A stretch of DNA of 64,000 nucleotides from NCBI GenBank assembly GCA_030248215.1, contig JASANG010004123.1, positions 1 through 64,000 on the forward strand, written 5' to 3'. Positions 1-12,168 of this stretch are shown here, piece by piece. Origin of the DNA: Enoplolaimus lenunculus (taxonomy: Eukaryota > Nematoda > Enoplea > Enoplida > Thoracostomopsidae). How positions within the stretch are numbered: the first letter of the stretch is position 1; every line of letters starts with the position of its first letter. Both the position numbers and the translations under genes were made by a program. Below the pieces are notes generated by a model. The model was given only the letters and a program-made list of their open reading frames with translations. It did not search any database and had not been told where the DNA came from.

Positions 1-1187
1 GTTCAGTTACGTATTGCTCTTAGAAGTTTAAATTTGGTTTATGCGGCCATTTTTATAGAATACTTGCAGTGTTTGGTGTTTAGCCATAGGACTAACTATT
101 CAGCAGAGCTTGTGCCAAACAATACATATATAAAACAATGTTACTTTAACTAACGCAACAACATCATGAAGTAGCTTAATAAATCAGAGCCTAAATTATC
201 CAGCGTGCGTCGGCGTATATCTAAACTTTAACCCTTAGCAAAGAGAATTATGAAATCTTAGCTTACTATTATTATAGCGAAAAAATGTCTCGCTCCTCAA
301 AGTTACATTCGCCGAAAATTCAAAAACCAAAATTGTAACATCGAATTCACTCAAAATGAGATATTCCTGCCCTGATTGAACGCAGAAACAACTCGGTGCA
401 ACGCCTACAGTAAGTATTTACTAACTAAATAAAACAATTTGAATTTATACTATTCTTTCTGATGCCTTACCACAAAAAACATCTAAAAATGTCACGTTAA
501 ATACAACACAACAAATTAAATACAAAACAACTCCCAACATTTGGGTGAAAATCTACAGCCTATGAATTAACAAAGCGGGGCAAACATTTCCGGCGGGACT
601 GTAACAAAGTAAGCTTTTTGGGGCCACTGATTTTTTGGTTAGGCTTAGGCTTAAGTTTACGCTTATGTAATTAGTCAATATTGGGGGGGTGTTGACATTT
701 CTCGAAATTAGAAAAAATCACAAACGATCCAAAAGTACCGTTAAGTTTTTAAATACTTAAACCCAGGGCTGGCGTTCAGGATATTTGGACCATTAAAACA
801 TATCCAGAAGCCACAAATAAAAATGTTGCCCGCTTCTACAATTTCGCGATCAGCAAAAATTTTTAATTACGCCAAGTAGCACCTAATGGTCATTCCTCCG
901 AATTGGGAGGTTTGGCGTGGCGCTTTAGGCGACACTACTTAAACTTCTATAGAGCTTAAAATTTCTTAATTATAAGCCATTTTAGCTATATTACTTTTCA
1001 AAAAATTAGAATCGCCAAAATAAGACTAATCGACACATTACACTTACAGTTCAATAATTAAATTAATATATTACAGTCAAAACAAATATTTCACAAAATA
1101 ACTGTAATCAACACATTACACTTACAGTTCAATAATTAAATTAATATATTACAGTCAAAACAAATATTTCACAGAATAACTGTCATT

Positions 1188-3263
1188 TTATTTCGCGACT
1201 CCATTTTGCTGAAGGGCTTTGTTAGTTTTGACGTGTTCAATTGGAATGACACGTTCCTTTTTTGCTCCTTCGATCGCTTTCTTCGGTGCTTCAATCGATA
1301 GAACACCACCAGCTGTTAGCTTTGACGTCACCGTTTGTGGATCAACATCCTAAAATTTAGTAAAATATGGTTAATTCGCCATGCAAAAACTATTATCAAA
1401 CAATCCATAAAGTTTCCTGGTAAATCAAATTTAACAAAATTACTACATTGCGTTTAAGCTTTAAAGTCGAATTTATGCAAAACCACTAAACGGTTTCAAA
1501 TTTGTCAGTGCTACATTTAACTTGAATGAACCAATATTCTTCCAGGGGGACTGAGCCGAGCAACGACTGGCACGCCTCTGGCTGTGGGCCCGTTACTTCT
1601 TCGTACCGCGGACGAACTTTGACTACCACGTGAGTTCTGCAATCTGATATATAACTTACCTTGGGCAACATATATCTTCGGCAAAATTTTCGACTAATAA
1701 ATCCGTGTTCATCTTGCCGTTCCTCATGACATCCTTCAATTGTGATGCTGTTGTGATTGTTTTGACCTGAAATTTAAAAGCGAAATTAAAATTTGAAGAA
1801 ATTTTTTCCAAAAGACATTTTTTCCAAATAACAACGCATAAAGCAGTAGTGTTCGCTTTTGGAACAGAAATACTCCGTTTTGGCAAAAATAAAAATCTTA
1901 AAACAAAGACAGCAACTTGATATTTTGCCATTTTAAGGTTTTGTTCTCATGAATATTATACATTTCATCTGAGAACTGATTTCAAGCTAAAATTTAAATC
2001 AGAAACTGCGACGGGAGCTATTTATCATTGCTGGTCGACTCTAAGATCTTGACGTTCGAGTGCAAAGGGCTCTCACGTCTTGTGGAGATTACGCACTGCG
2101 CTACGCGTGATAATTTAAAACACTGTTGTTAGCAGCGTTGGCCATGGTATGCTCTACGCGAGAATGAGCAGAATTTTTCCGATCGGAGTCAGCAGAAATC
2201 CGTTCAGTAAACAAACTTACTTTAATTTCTTCAGGATTAAATTGCGATACATTGAGATTAACTTGAAACTTTGAATCGTCATTGATCACTTCCGATACAC
2301 CAGAACTTGCATGACCGTCGGCTGAATGTAGACGCCTGAAATGAAATTCAGCAAATAAATTCGTGGTTCAATCCAAATTGAATTTATTACCAAAATTTCA
2401 TGATTTCTCTATAGTTATAGCACTGTAATAACATATATAATTAAATTTTTTACATACAAATTTAAGGCCCATCTAAATTAAAAAGAGCTTGCTCACAAAG
2501 CCTAGTGCTTGAACCTAAATCTAAACCTAATCCAACTTAAGCCTAAACCTAAACATAAACGGCCCATGTACAGACCACGGGAGAAACGGTTTTCTGCGGG
2601 ATTGCAAAAGAATGCGCTTAAGTATTGGTCTAATTTTTTCCTTAGGCTTAGGCTTAGGTTTAGGAATATTTTTACGCTACTATACATTGGCCCAGGGTTT
2701 CAACCGGAATTAGCTTTTGTCGGAAGCGGAATCGGATTCGGAATCCAATTTTTCTTTCGGAAGCGGAATCGGAATCGGAATCAAGTCTTGGCAATTCTAT
2801 TTAAAATTTAAAGGTGTGTGACTTAACTTTGTTGCAGTATACCTGTTTCCCTAACTTTTCACAGTTTCAGTAGAAATGGTTTATATAGCTGACGAAATAC
2901 GCGTAATATCTCGGAAGATTTACTAAGAAAAACCAACAGAATAATTGCAAATGCCGGAATCGGAAGTCAAATTTTTCCAGAATTTTAGGCGGAATCGGAA
3001 TTCTGATGGAACCCTGCATTGGCCACATAATTTAATCTCAAGCCTAATTTTCCCAGCCACTAAATTGCACAGTGTCTCGGAGGGCATACCCTTATAACAT
3101 GAGCCAAATATGCTCGAGTTACCCGAAATAATTGCCGCTCAAGGCGGTCCAAATCACTAAACTGTCGATTCCACACGGGCGCCAACCCGAAATTCTGATT
3201 ATAAAGTCGGGCCGGGTACATCGCCATATCATCCCACGGTTCAAGCCAAGAAATCAACGACAT
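1188..3263 (-). pseudogene. sHSP A', mirror copy of gene A, two small indels
   Basis: Four-exon HSP-16-type gene, mirror image of gene A. Exons are at 3123-3263, 2221-2335, 1660-1766 and 1188-1349. Exons 2 and 4 have the same length as in gene A. Exon 1 has one extra base next to its donor site and exon 3 is one base short, so as written the frame is lost between them. Both changes are single-base differences of the kind that sequencing error also produces, so it could be intact in the animal. The 78-bp duplicated tail just after the stop of gene A is mirrored at about 1029-1184. Confidence 0.8.
2561..2692. mobile_element. TTAGGC-MITE copy in intron 1 of A'
   Basis: Ends are GGCCCATGTA and TACATTGGCC. 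The interior has a run of TTAGGC-like hexamers. It mirrors the copy at 27,552-27,683. Confidence 0.75.
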
Positions 3264-3426
3264 CGTATTTGTGATGAACAAACTTTGAGACGAAAATCAA
3301 ACAACTCAAAAGTCCAAATAATCGCAAACCACGAATGAAACTTGAAAAAACGTTGAAAAATAACCAATTGAAATGAACGCGTTTTGAAACAATGAAACTG
3401 TTGCCTGGCCTCCTGAACGCCGGTCG

Positions 3427-3470
3427 TTTTATAGATTCAGTCAAATACACGCGAGTTTTCTCGAACCTTC
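3427..3470 (-). promoter_or_regulatory. TATA box and heat-shock element of A'
   Basis: On the minus strand a three-unit heat-shock element (GAA-nn-TTC-nn-GAA, 3458-3470) lies 24 bases upstream of a TATAAAA box (about 3427-3434). It is identical in layout to the gene A promoter. Confidence 0.75.
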
Positions 3471-5307
3471 GCCCAGTGTCTGGATCTGCGTGCGTCTAAA
3501 TTGATTTGCTCTAATGTACACACATATTTTGTCGTCTGTATTCGCGTTTATGCTCGTGTATTCCCAAGTTTTCCATATTTTACACACATATTTCAAGTTT
3601 TCTGCGTTGTTTTTTTACATTAATATTTATAGCATGTGTGTTTACGTTTCTTTGCCCTATTTGGGTGTCTATCAACAAAGGATTAGCCAGAATTTCGTTG
3701 CTGGAGGGGATAAACTATCATAACAGAATTTTCTCGGCCCCTGTGGATCCAGGTTATGCTAAAGTAAGCTAAGTGTGACTTCTAGTTATCTGTCTAGAAA
3801 TCTCTGGAGGGAATGTATTGTTTTTGAGCTCTATCCCTCCCCTTGTAAACGCTTGTCTATTTACATTTTGTATGATCGTCTACATTTTGTTTTTTGTGTG
3901 TTCGTGCGATTGTATATATATTAATATGTCGTTGGCTTAAAGTCACTGTGTGTCTCTAGAGTTATTGAATGTCTTTTAAGAAACTGCAGGAACATTGTGA
4001 ACATTCGTGAAATTTCGTTAAACCAATCAAATGGCGTCATTTTGTCAACATTCACAAAAATGCGTGTTGTCCAGAATTTCTCTTGCGATTTACTAGTAAC
4101 CAGCGCACGTGTAAGTCGAAGGGAACACAAAAAAGGAAAGGGCCCTGGGCCCGAGCCAAGAGGGGCAGGGGGCTAACCTTGCTTGGAAGTCTTTGAAAAT
4201 ACCAACGCAACGTGTAAGTCGGAGGGAACACAAAAAGAGAAGGGTCCTGGGCCCGAACCAAGAGGAGGAAGGGGGGCTAACCGCGGTTGGAAGTCTGAAA
4301 ATCCTTGTATACCCATTCTGAATAATTTTTACCCTCTCCCCTCACCCCGGTGAGTTGGCTACGGGCCTAAAGGGCAAGCCAAAGCAAAAGTAACCTAAAG
4401 CTTCAGCTTACTCTGTTGCACTCCCGCAGGAACACATTCCGGCCCTATTCTATACATGGGTCGAAAAAAGTTTCAACAGGGGGACGATGGATGAATTGGA
4501 AATGAATATTTAAGAGAGATTTAACTCAGGAGCGTCCGCAGAAAATTCGATTTTGAGAAGGTGCAACGAATAATTTCCGGGTCCTACAATTGCAATTCAA
4601 GATGTTTTACTTTTAGACCGAGTCTATTTGGGGGGCACAAGCGAAATTTGAGGGGCTTGATTCAATTTCTAGGCAAGATTAAAATTTCGTGAAACGAACA
4701 CAATATTGTAGGGGAGATGATTTATTGAGGGTGAGATGGCGCAACGATATGGCAAAGGTTAAAAACGTTGAGACGATGCTAATTTCCGGAAAATTTCTTT
4801 AAATTTGATCAAAAATTAATTCAAAAATTAAAAACAATTTTTTGAAATATAAAATCCTTTTCTTTTATGCCTGAAAATTAGTGCTGTTCACAATGGAGAA
4901 TTAAAAAAATTATGGTAAAAATGCCTCGAAAATTTGTCCGGTTTAAATTTGCAACCAAAACAAGTAAAAATTAATTTGTCCTGCGTATGAAGCCATTTGA
5001 GGGTGTGTCATCTTTTTGTTAAACAATTTTCGGCCAATGTTACTTTGAGGGGCGTAACAGTTAAGCGTATTCCTAAGCCTAAGCCTAAGCGTTGCAAAAA
5101 TGAGTTCCTAAGCCTAAGCCTAAGCCTCTCGAATATAAGAAATTATGTTTTAAATAAGTAGCTTAGACAAATTTCTGAGTATATCAAGAATATCAATGTC
5201 TTTCGTATCGCGGCGGCACCACCCAGCGCTCCCGTAGTTGTGGCTCTGCGAGTTATTATTTCCAGCTTTTAAATGTTTTAGTAATCTTTTTGGTTACCAA
5301 ATGAATA

Positions 5308-5418
5308 AGGGTGACGCTATGCTTGTCGTGCGTTGCCGTCCGTCACCATACGTCGTATGATACTGCATAGGTACGGCGACGCGCGGCAATAAAATTTTAA
5401 AAAGTATAGTGCCACCTT
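5308..5418. mobile_element. GC-rich TIR element (family 3), short copy
   Basis: Bounded by inverted ends close to AAGGGTGACGCTATGCTT, with a CG-rich interior that stands out from the AT-rich surroundings. Related copies lie at 24,828-24,938 (mirror), 31,645-31,813, 59,730-59,868 and 61,089-61,266. Confidence 0.6.
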
Positions 5419-5642
5419 AGGTGTTGTGATGAGCAAGCAAAGTTATGACTCCGAATGCATAGCCAAACAGCGGATTTAATCAAAACAAATGGTACGTTTG
5501 TTTACGTGCATTGAAAGAATGGCCCATGTAAACACTAGGAAGCGGAACTTATTTGTGCGAGACTGCGTTGGCCCAAAAGTATTTACAACCTGACTATGCT
5601 ACGACGACTGGTTTTTGCCAAAAATAATTATTTGTATCGTTT

Positions 5643-6353
5643 CCAGATCAGAGGCGGACGGTTTACCCGCGGGGCTGCAATAGAGTCAGTAAACTTGACG
5701 CTTTATGGATCATCCACGTAATGCTGTCTACGCTACTGTAAAAAATTGTCCACACACCTGGTATTAAGGGTGGGACAAAACGACAATGTCCTTAAGCTAT
5801 AAAGACTTTACAGAAGGTGTAGTTAGATAGTGGGTTTTGAAAATAGGTCCTTCGAAGGGACTAAGGACAATGTAGACACTGTCTGGACACAGTGTCTGAC
5901 AATACGAGTTCCTTCGAACAGACCCTGTATAATTGCAAAGCAAAGTTCCTTCCGACAAACTTTGTGTTGTGAAATAAGCTGAGTCCCTTCTGACAGACTC
6001 TGGACAAAACAGTTGCCCTTTAAATAACCTATTGACAATTTAGCTTGGGTATGGACGGCAACGTGACCAAGCATAGGTCGTCCATAGAGAGTGCGAGTTG
6101 TCAGTAGGGTCTAAACAGGATATGAGTGACATTTGGACATGTAATTTGGAAACAGTAAAATTACAGACTTAGGGGCTCGTACGTGGGGACAATTTTTTAC
6201 AGTAACGTAGACAGTATAACGTGGATGACCCATTAAATTAGTTTTTGTTTACGCTTAGGTTTACATATATACGCTTATCGTTACGCTTAGGCTAAGGCTT
6301 TCACTTAGAAATATGCTTATACTACTGTTTCAATCGTGTTCTATACCTTGGCC
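5643..6353. mobile_element. TTAGGC-MITE interrupted by a second transposon
   Basis: The GCGGACGG-type left end and the CTATACCTTGGCC right end belong to the TTAGGC-MITE family. The middle is split by the 527-bp element at 5706-6232. The mirror copy at 24,342-24,598 lacks that insertion. Confidence 0.7.
5706..6232. mobile_element. 527-bp TIR transposon, left arm only
   Basis: The two ends form inverted repeats of 46 bases with four mismatches, starting TGGATCATCCACG and TGGGTCATCCACG. TTA flanks both sides, fitting the 3-bp TWA target of PIF/Harbinger elements. There is no transposase frame, so it is non-autonomous. The mirror position in the right arm carries an A/C-only patch instead (24,456-24,538). 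Confidence 0.7.
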
Positions 6354-8755
6354 CAAAAACATAAATCAGGCTAAAACTGTTTCCAAATGATATGCTGGTG
6401 TGGTCCCTTGCTATTAATATTCCATTCCGGCTTTGAGCAATTTGACGTGTGTATCTTTCGTACATGTGTTTCACACAGTCCACATGACATATTTTTTGAC
6501 TCTTTTGTGCTAAATATATTTGTTGAAATGCGTTTTGAGGAGCGAACCCATAGAAAGATCAGCGGCGTAACTGTAGTTTAAGCATACGTATTCAGAAGTG
6601 TAAACTATTAGCCTAAGCTTTAGCGTAAGGATAAGATTATAACTAAGCATAAGCCTAAGCAAGAAAATTAGTCTCAAAGAGTTTAAGCTTGCTCTGTTGG
6701 ATTCCCAAAAAACGTTAATTTCTCAAAGAAACGTCGACCAACGATCGGCATTCCGTCTACTTAAAATTCTACTTTGAAACAACTTTACACTACAAGTAAC
6801 TTCACTACCGATAACGCCAGTACCTCCGGCAAAATTTCTATCTCAGTGGATGTGTTTATTTACTCCAGGGTCCCTGCCCGTGTACCATCGCAGTATATGA
6901 AAACACAGAAAAAATTTATTTATACTAAAATTGTACATTAAAACATGCACAAATTACATAAAAAATCACGAAAAGAAAGCAAAATAAGAACAATGAGATC
7001 TGCGCTCAGTCTATTTAACTTCTTTGATATATGGCTAACTTAATTCCTAAACCTAAAACAAACCTGTTACTCTGGTTTATCATAAAATAGGTCCATGTTA
7101 GGGACGTTGCCAACTGGGAGACAGGGACACTGAAGGATTCGTCTGGAATGCTAAGGTTTAGGTTACGTTTAGGTCTAAGTACACTTAGGCTTAAGTTTTA
7201 GATTCAGCAGACGGGCCACTATAGTGAACACTGGCATTAAATGGGTGTAAACTGACAAAATATGACATGAAAAATGCAGCCGTAACGAAAATCGCAATTA
7301 ATTACAAAGATCATACACTTCAGCTGACGTTTTCATCACTTTGCGGTTCCATTTTGCTCAACGGCTTTGTTGGATTTGACGTGTTCAATTGGAATGACCC
7401 GTTCTTGTTTTGCCCCTTCGATCGCCTTCTTTGGTGCTTCAATCGATAAGACACCACCGGCTGTTAGTTTTGACGTCACCGTTTGTGGATCAACATCCTA
7501 AAAAATGGTAAAATATGTTTCATTCGCGGTGCGCAAATATCGGCAAAATAGGTTTTATTTCCAACAACTGAAACTGATTAATAAAACAAGTTGTTGCCTT
7601 ACAATGCTACTAAATTGATTGATTTGTTTCGGATTCGTTAAAAAGAAACTTTCGCTTGCTGTACAATTTTATTGAAAATGGAAAAATTAAATGAACATTA
7701 CAAAAGTCTTAATTTTAATATTTTCTTTGTTTTTACCTCGTCCGGTTCCGGAATTTCTTTAATCTCCGGTTTCGTACTCTGTATTCTTTTTCGTTATTAG
7801 TTTTCGAAAAGCTAAGGATGTGCGTAGGCAGGATTATGGTTAGGAAGGGAATAAAAATTTTAATCCTGTACAAAAACTTTTTTAGTTTTTTTTGTCTCGG
7901 TTCTCCATAAGGTTCAGGAAGGTATATATTCACCTATCCCTTTGTATACACCACTGCTTGCCAAAATATGATAACTTACCTTGGGCAACATATATCTTCG
8001 GCAAAATTTTCGACTAATAAATCCGTGTTCATCTTGCCGTTCCTCATGACAACCTTCAATTGTGATGCTGTTGTCGATGGTTTTGACCTGAAATTTCAAA
8101 GCGAAATTAAAGTTTGAAGAAATTTTTTCCAAAAGACATTTTTTCCAAATAACAACGCATAAAGCAGTAGTGTTCGCTTTTGGAACAGAAATACTCCGTT
8201 TTGGCAAAAATAAAAATATTGAAACCAAAGACAGCAACTTGAAATTTTGCCATTTTAAGGTTTTGCTCACATGAATTTTATACATTTCATCTGAGAACTG
8301 ATTTCAAGCTAAAATTTAAACCAGAAACTGCGACGGAAGCTATTTATCATTGCTGGTCGACTCTAAGATCTTGACGTTCGAGTGCAAAGGGCTCTCACGT
8401 CTTGTGGAGACTACGCACTATGCATTCGCGTGATAATTGATAAACACTGTTGTTAGCAGCGTTGGCCATGGTATGCTCCACGCGAGAATGAGCAGAATTT
8501 ACCCGAACTCGGAGTCAGCAGAAATCCGTTCAGTAAACAAACTTACTTTAATTTCTTCAGGATTAAATTGCGATACATTGAGATTAACTTGAAACTTTGA
8601 ATCGTCATTGATCACTTCTGATACACCAGAACTTGCATGACCGTCGGCTGAATGTAGACGCCTGAAATGAAATTCAACAGTTTAAACTTGAAGTTCAATT
8701 TAAATTAAATTTAATATTGCAATGATGGAGCGACTTGTTAATTTGCCTATGAAAA

Positions 8756-8946
8756 CATCAGAGGCGGAACGTTTTCCAGCGGGACTGCAATAGAGTTAAA
8801 CTTAATCGTTAGACCATTTTTTGCTTAGACGAAGGCTTCGTCTTCAGGTATGAGCTCATTCTTACACCTAGACTCTGGCTTAGCCTTAGGCTTAGGCATA
8901 GGAATATGCTTATACTACTGTTACGGCCCTGTTCTATACATTGGCC
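8756..8946. mobile_element. TTAGGC-MITE in intron 1 of B'
   Basis: The left end reads GAGGCGGAACG and the right end CTATACATTGGCC, with TTAGGC-like hexamers inside. Mirror copy at 21,743-21,932. Confidence 0.75.
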
Positions 8947-8988
8947 TGTTAATTTTGTTTAGAACTTAAGACTAAAATGCGGTCTCGT

Positions 8989-9198
8989 ATTACCCAATTT
9001 GTGTAGCGCCTAATAGCAGTTGGCGACAGGTAGTGTAGCTTTCGAATCACAAAATGGTAGGTTCGAAATTGAGCACAGTTTCCGGATCTGGTTTCTGCTA
9101 CGAAATACTGTACCAGTTTTAAGATTCGTATTTGTACGAGTTAGAAAATTTCAAAACTATCGCTAACTGGTAATAGGGGCCATAAGCAGATGAGAATA
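8989..9198. mobile_element. Family-2 MITE (AATTTGTGTAGCGCC ends)
   Basis: Imperfect palindrome of about 210 bp whose two ends read roughly as CTCAAATGTGTGTAGC-RCC-TATNACCAGTTGG in inverted orientation. Mirror copy at 21,490-21,705; other copies at 18,673-18,893, 34,110-34,315, 52,502-52,693, 58,527-58,722 and 59,436-59,611. Confidence 0.65.
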
Positions 9199-9369
9199 CG
9201 GGCCGTCGTCATAGAACTTAGCCGTAAACACGTGAAACTTAAGATGGAAAACTTCCTTCAAACTGTGTTGAAATGTTGCTTCCAAAGCCCCAACAGATTT
9301 TTTTGATCCGAAATATTAATGCAACTTCGCTGCGAAATTGCAAAGACGGCTAATCGAACTAACTATAGG

Positions 9370-9581
9370 TACTGTAGTGACCCGAATAAGAGGAGGGAGA
9401 CTCATGTTTAATTAGCCTTTTCAGAGGGGATGCCTCCTGTTATTTGGTTACAGACTGTTATTAGGGATACGGACTTCTTTTGTTATTTGGTTATAGACTG
9501 TTATTAGGGATAGGGACTCTTATTGATTGGACTGAAAATGTGGACCCCTTTTATTACCACCGTCTTATTTGGGTCACTACA
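9370..9581. mobile_element. Family-6 MITE (GTGACCCGAATAAGA ends)
   Basis: Inverted ends TACTGTAGTGACCCGAATAA. The interior holds a short duplicated phrase around CTGTTATTAGGGATA. Mirror copy at 21,105-21,320 and a longer relative at 35,013-35,454. Confidence 0.65.
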
Positions 9582-10083
9582 CACCTATGATTCCCCAGTA
9601 ATAAAGACTGAGGAACGACAAATGCTTTACAGCACAACTGGGTTTTCGCCTTCAAATTCGGCTTGTGCCCCCCCCCCCCAATACAGTCGGTCTAAAAGTA
9701 CAATCGTAGGCCCCCAAAATTATTCGGTGCACCCAAAAATATTTCTGCGACGCCCTTGCAATGTGTCAAGCACGGGCCTATTACAAGAGATTGATGTCAC
9801 AGGGAGATATATCCCCCAAACTTTCTGGCAAACGACCTTTACACCTACAATAATCTTTAAACTTTACAAAATTCTGTCGCTGGATTGTCATTGCTGTGAA
9901 GGTCCACAGTTGTCGGAGCCAGTACCCTTATAATGGGGCTAAAAAAAGTCGCTTTACTTACCGAATTTGCCTGCTCAAGGCGGTCAGTTATGAAACTGTC
10001 GATTCCACACAGGCGCCAAACCGAAATTTTGATTAAAAGTCTGCCGGGTAACCCCATCTATCCATGGTTTGCCAAGAAATCAA

Positions 10084-12168
10084 ACTTCATATTTGTGATG
10101 ACAGTTTTGAGACTAAAATCAAACCAAAAGTCCAATACGCAAACCACAATGAAACTTGAAAAATCACCAATTGAACAACGTGTTTTGAAACAATGAAACT
10201 GTGCCTGCCCCGAACGCCGGTGCTTTTAAGATTCAGCCAACATGTGAGGTCTCGCCTTCACCCAGTGTCTTGATTTGTGTGTCTTTTATTCGGGCGTTAA
10301 CCTAAACATTGTCTTGTATCTATCTCGGGTAATCCAGTATACTCTCTCCATTTCCACTCTCTTCTAATGCACCAATATTTTTGTATATTTGTGTGTACAA
10401 ATATATATCTGTTGTTGCGTGTACACAATACATATTTTTGTTGTATGTTTGTTGATTGTTTTTTGGCGTATTGCGTTTTTGTATTTATTTTGTTGTGCGC
10501 ATATATATTTCAGATCAAAGTGATATCGTAGTGTGTTCAAACAGTTTAGCCAGGATTCATTTTGAAAGGGATAACAAAGAAATATTTTGGGCGAGCAAGA
10601 GTGGCGGTCGAGGTTTCGTGACCTCTGTAGATTATTATATAGCGTTGAATAGTGCTTTTTTTGACTCTTTTATAGTTTTTGGGAGATATATCCCCTATAC
10701 CTCGCTCCCGCGCTCCAGAATGCTCCAAGCTACCCAATTGGTTGTGTCTACAATATATGTTTGGGTATTTACCACAAAAACAGGGGTGTGTTGATGATAG
10801 AGAACAATAGAAAACTCTGTAATTTCGTTTAGCCAATCAAATTATTATGAAAACAAACGAAATCATACTTTTGAGATATTTTTGCGACACACATATTAAC
10901 GACATATTTTACTTTATAACGTAGTGTGTGTTTTCTTTTCGAGATATTTATTGCGACACACATATTTACGACATATTTTACTATAACATAGTGCGTGTTT
11001 TTTTTCTTTTTTGGTTTGGTGAGAGTTTGTAGAATTTGATATAAAAGTGTCGGTCCGCCGATTAGTTTCATTTACATTTGGTGTGCATTTTAATCACGTT
11101 TAATTTTCGTTCAATTTAAAGCGATTTTGTGTTATATAATTGAAGTTTGTCAAGGTTGTCTATTTCAATAAACCGGTGTTTCTTTGATGTTGCTTTGAGA
11201 TAAAAGATAGTTTGCTTAAATTTTTCATTTCATTACACCGATCACAAATCTCCCCAACATCTGACAATGTCTTAAAACGAAGCGTAAGCATAATGGTAAG
11301 CATAATATCGACGCTAAATTGTTGAATCGACAAAATTTCAGATGAGATATTGAAGGTCGACGAGTTTGACGAACAAATTGTTGTGATAGGACAACATTAT
11401 GAGCTTCAGAGAGAGGGCGAATGTATAGAACAGGACCGTAACTGTAGTATATTTTTAAGCCTAAGTGTAAAAAGAGATTTACTAAGCTCCTATTTAATGT
11501 GTGTAGCACCTAACAAGTTGGCGATAGGCTGTAACTTTCGAAGCAGGGATAGTGAGGTTTGAAATTTAGCACATTTATTCCTTTCCATTTTCTTGCTACT
11601 GTGCAACTTTTAACATCTGTAACTCAACAGTTTGTTAGTTTGAAAACCTATTACTAACTGGTGATACGTGCTATACATTTGAGAATCTGTGCCATAGCCA
11701 GAGATTATATCTAACGCTACAGCTTACCTATGGCATCCTAATAACGTTCCGCCCTATCTTTTTACTGAGCTGTGAGAAGCAAGTTGTAATTTCATTCATT
11801 CCACAAATAATTTTTGAGGCGGTTTAGGCAGTTGGACTCAGTTGCCAAATTAAATTAAAAAATTCATGTGAAAAAGTGTTCAAATAATGAGAGCGTCGTG
11901 CATTGCAATGACAAATTGAACGTTTATTTGGATTTACCACTAGAAATTGCTCTTGCATACTGACAATGTATACAGTGGCTGATTCAGAAATTTCTACAAT
12001 GACAGCGGCACAAGGTATAATAGTGGAAAACTTGCGAGCGAGAAGCCAAACGCCATTTTGGCGCCTCCTTGCTAAAAATTTTAGTTTTGATCATCTGTCT
12101 GTGCTAGGTCAGGATGCTTCACTGTTTTAATGTCATTGAATGTTTCGTATCTACATTTAGGCGATCAA
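10084..12168. other. Eroded mirror of the B/C control region
   Basis: Reverse-complement match to 18,158-20,549, including about two units of the 69-bp repeat (about 10,850-11,000), the TATA region near 11,040, and a nested MITE pair (about 11,485-11,694). Many single bases are missing relative to the right arm. No separate gene is visible. Confidence 0.7.

Larger units (their letters stand above)
7336..10083 (-). pseudogene. sHSP B', mirror copy of gene B with eroded exon 1
   Basis: Exons 4 (7336-7497), 3 (7980-8087) and 2 (8547-8661) match gene B in length and splice sites. Exon 1 (about 9962-10083) is eroded: many single bases are missing, the start codon region has become CTTCATATTTG on the plus strand, and the conserved N-terminal frame is lost. 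The matching promoter near 10,240 has also lost bases from its heat-shock element. The gene cannot encode the full protein as written. Confidence 0.8.

Noticed and set aside
2509-2811. 100-aa basic repeat-like protein on the plus strand
   Set aside because: Translation of hexamer arrays in a MITE and the neighbouring TTCCGA-rich element.
9523-9933. 136-aa open frame on the plus strand
   Set aside because: It runs through a MITE and the antisense of sHSP intron 1; its mirror frame is not conserved and no domain is seen.
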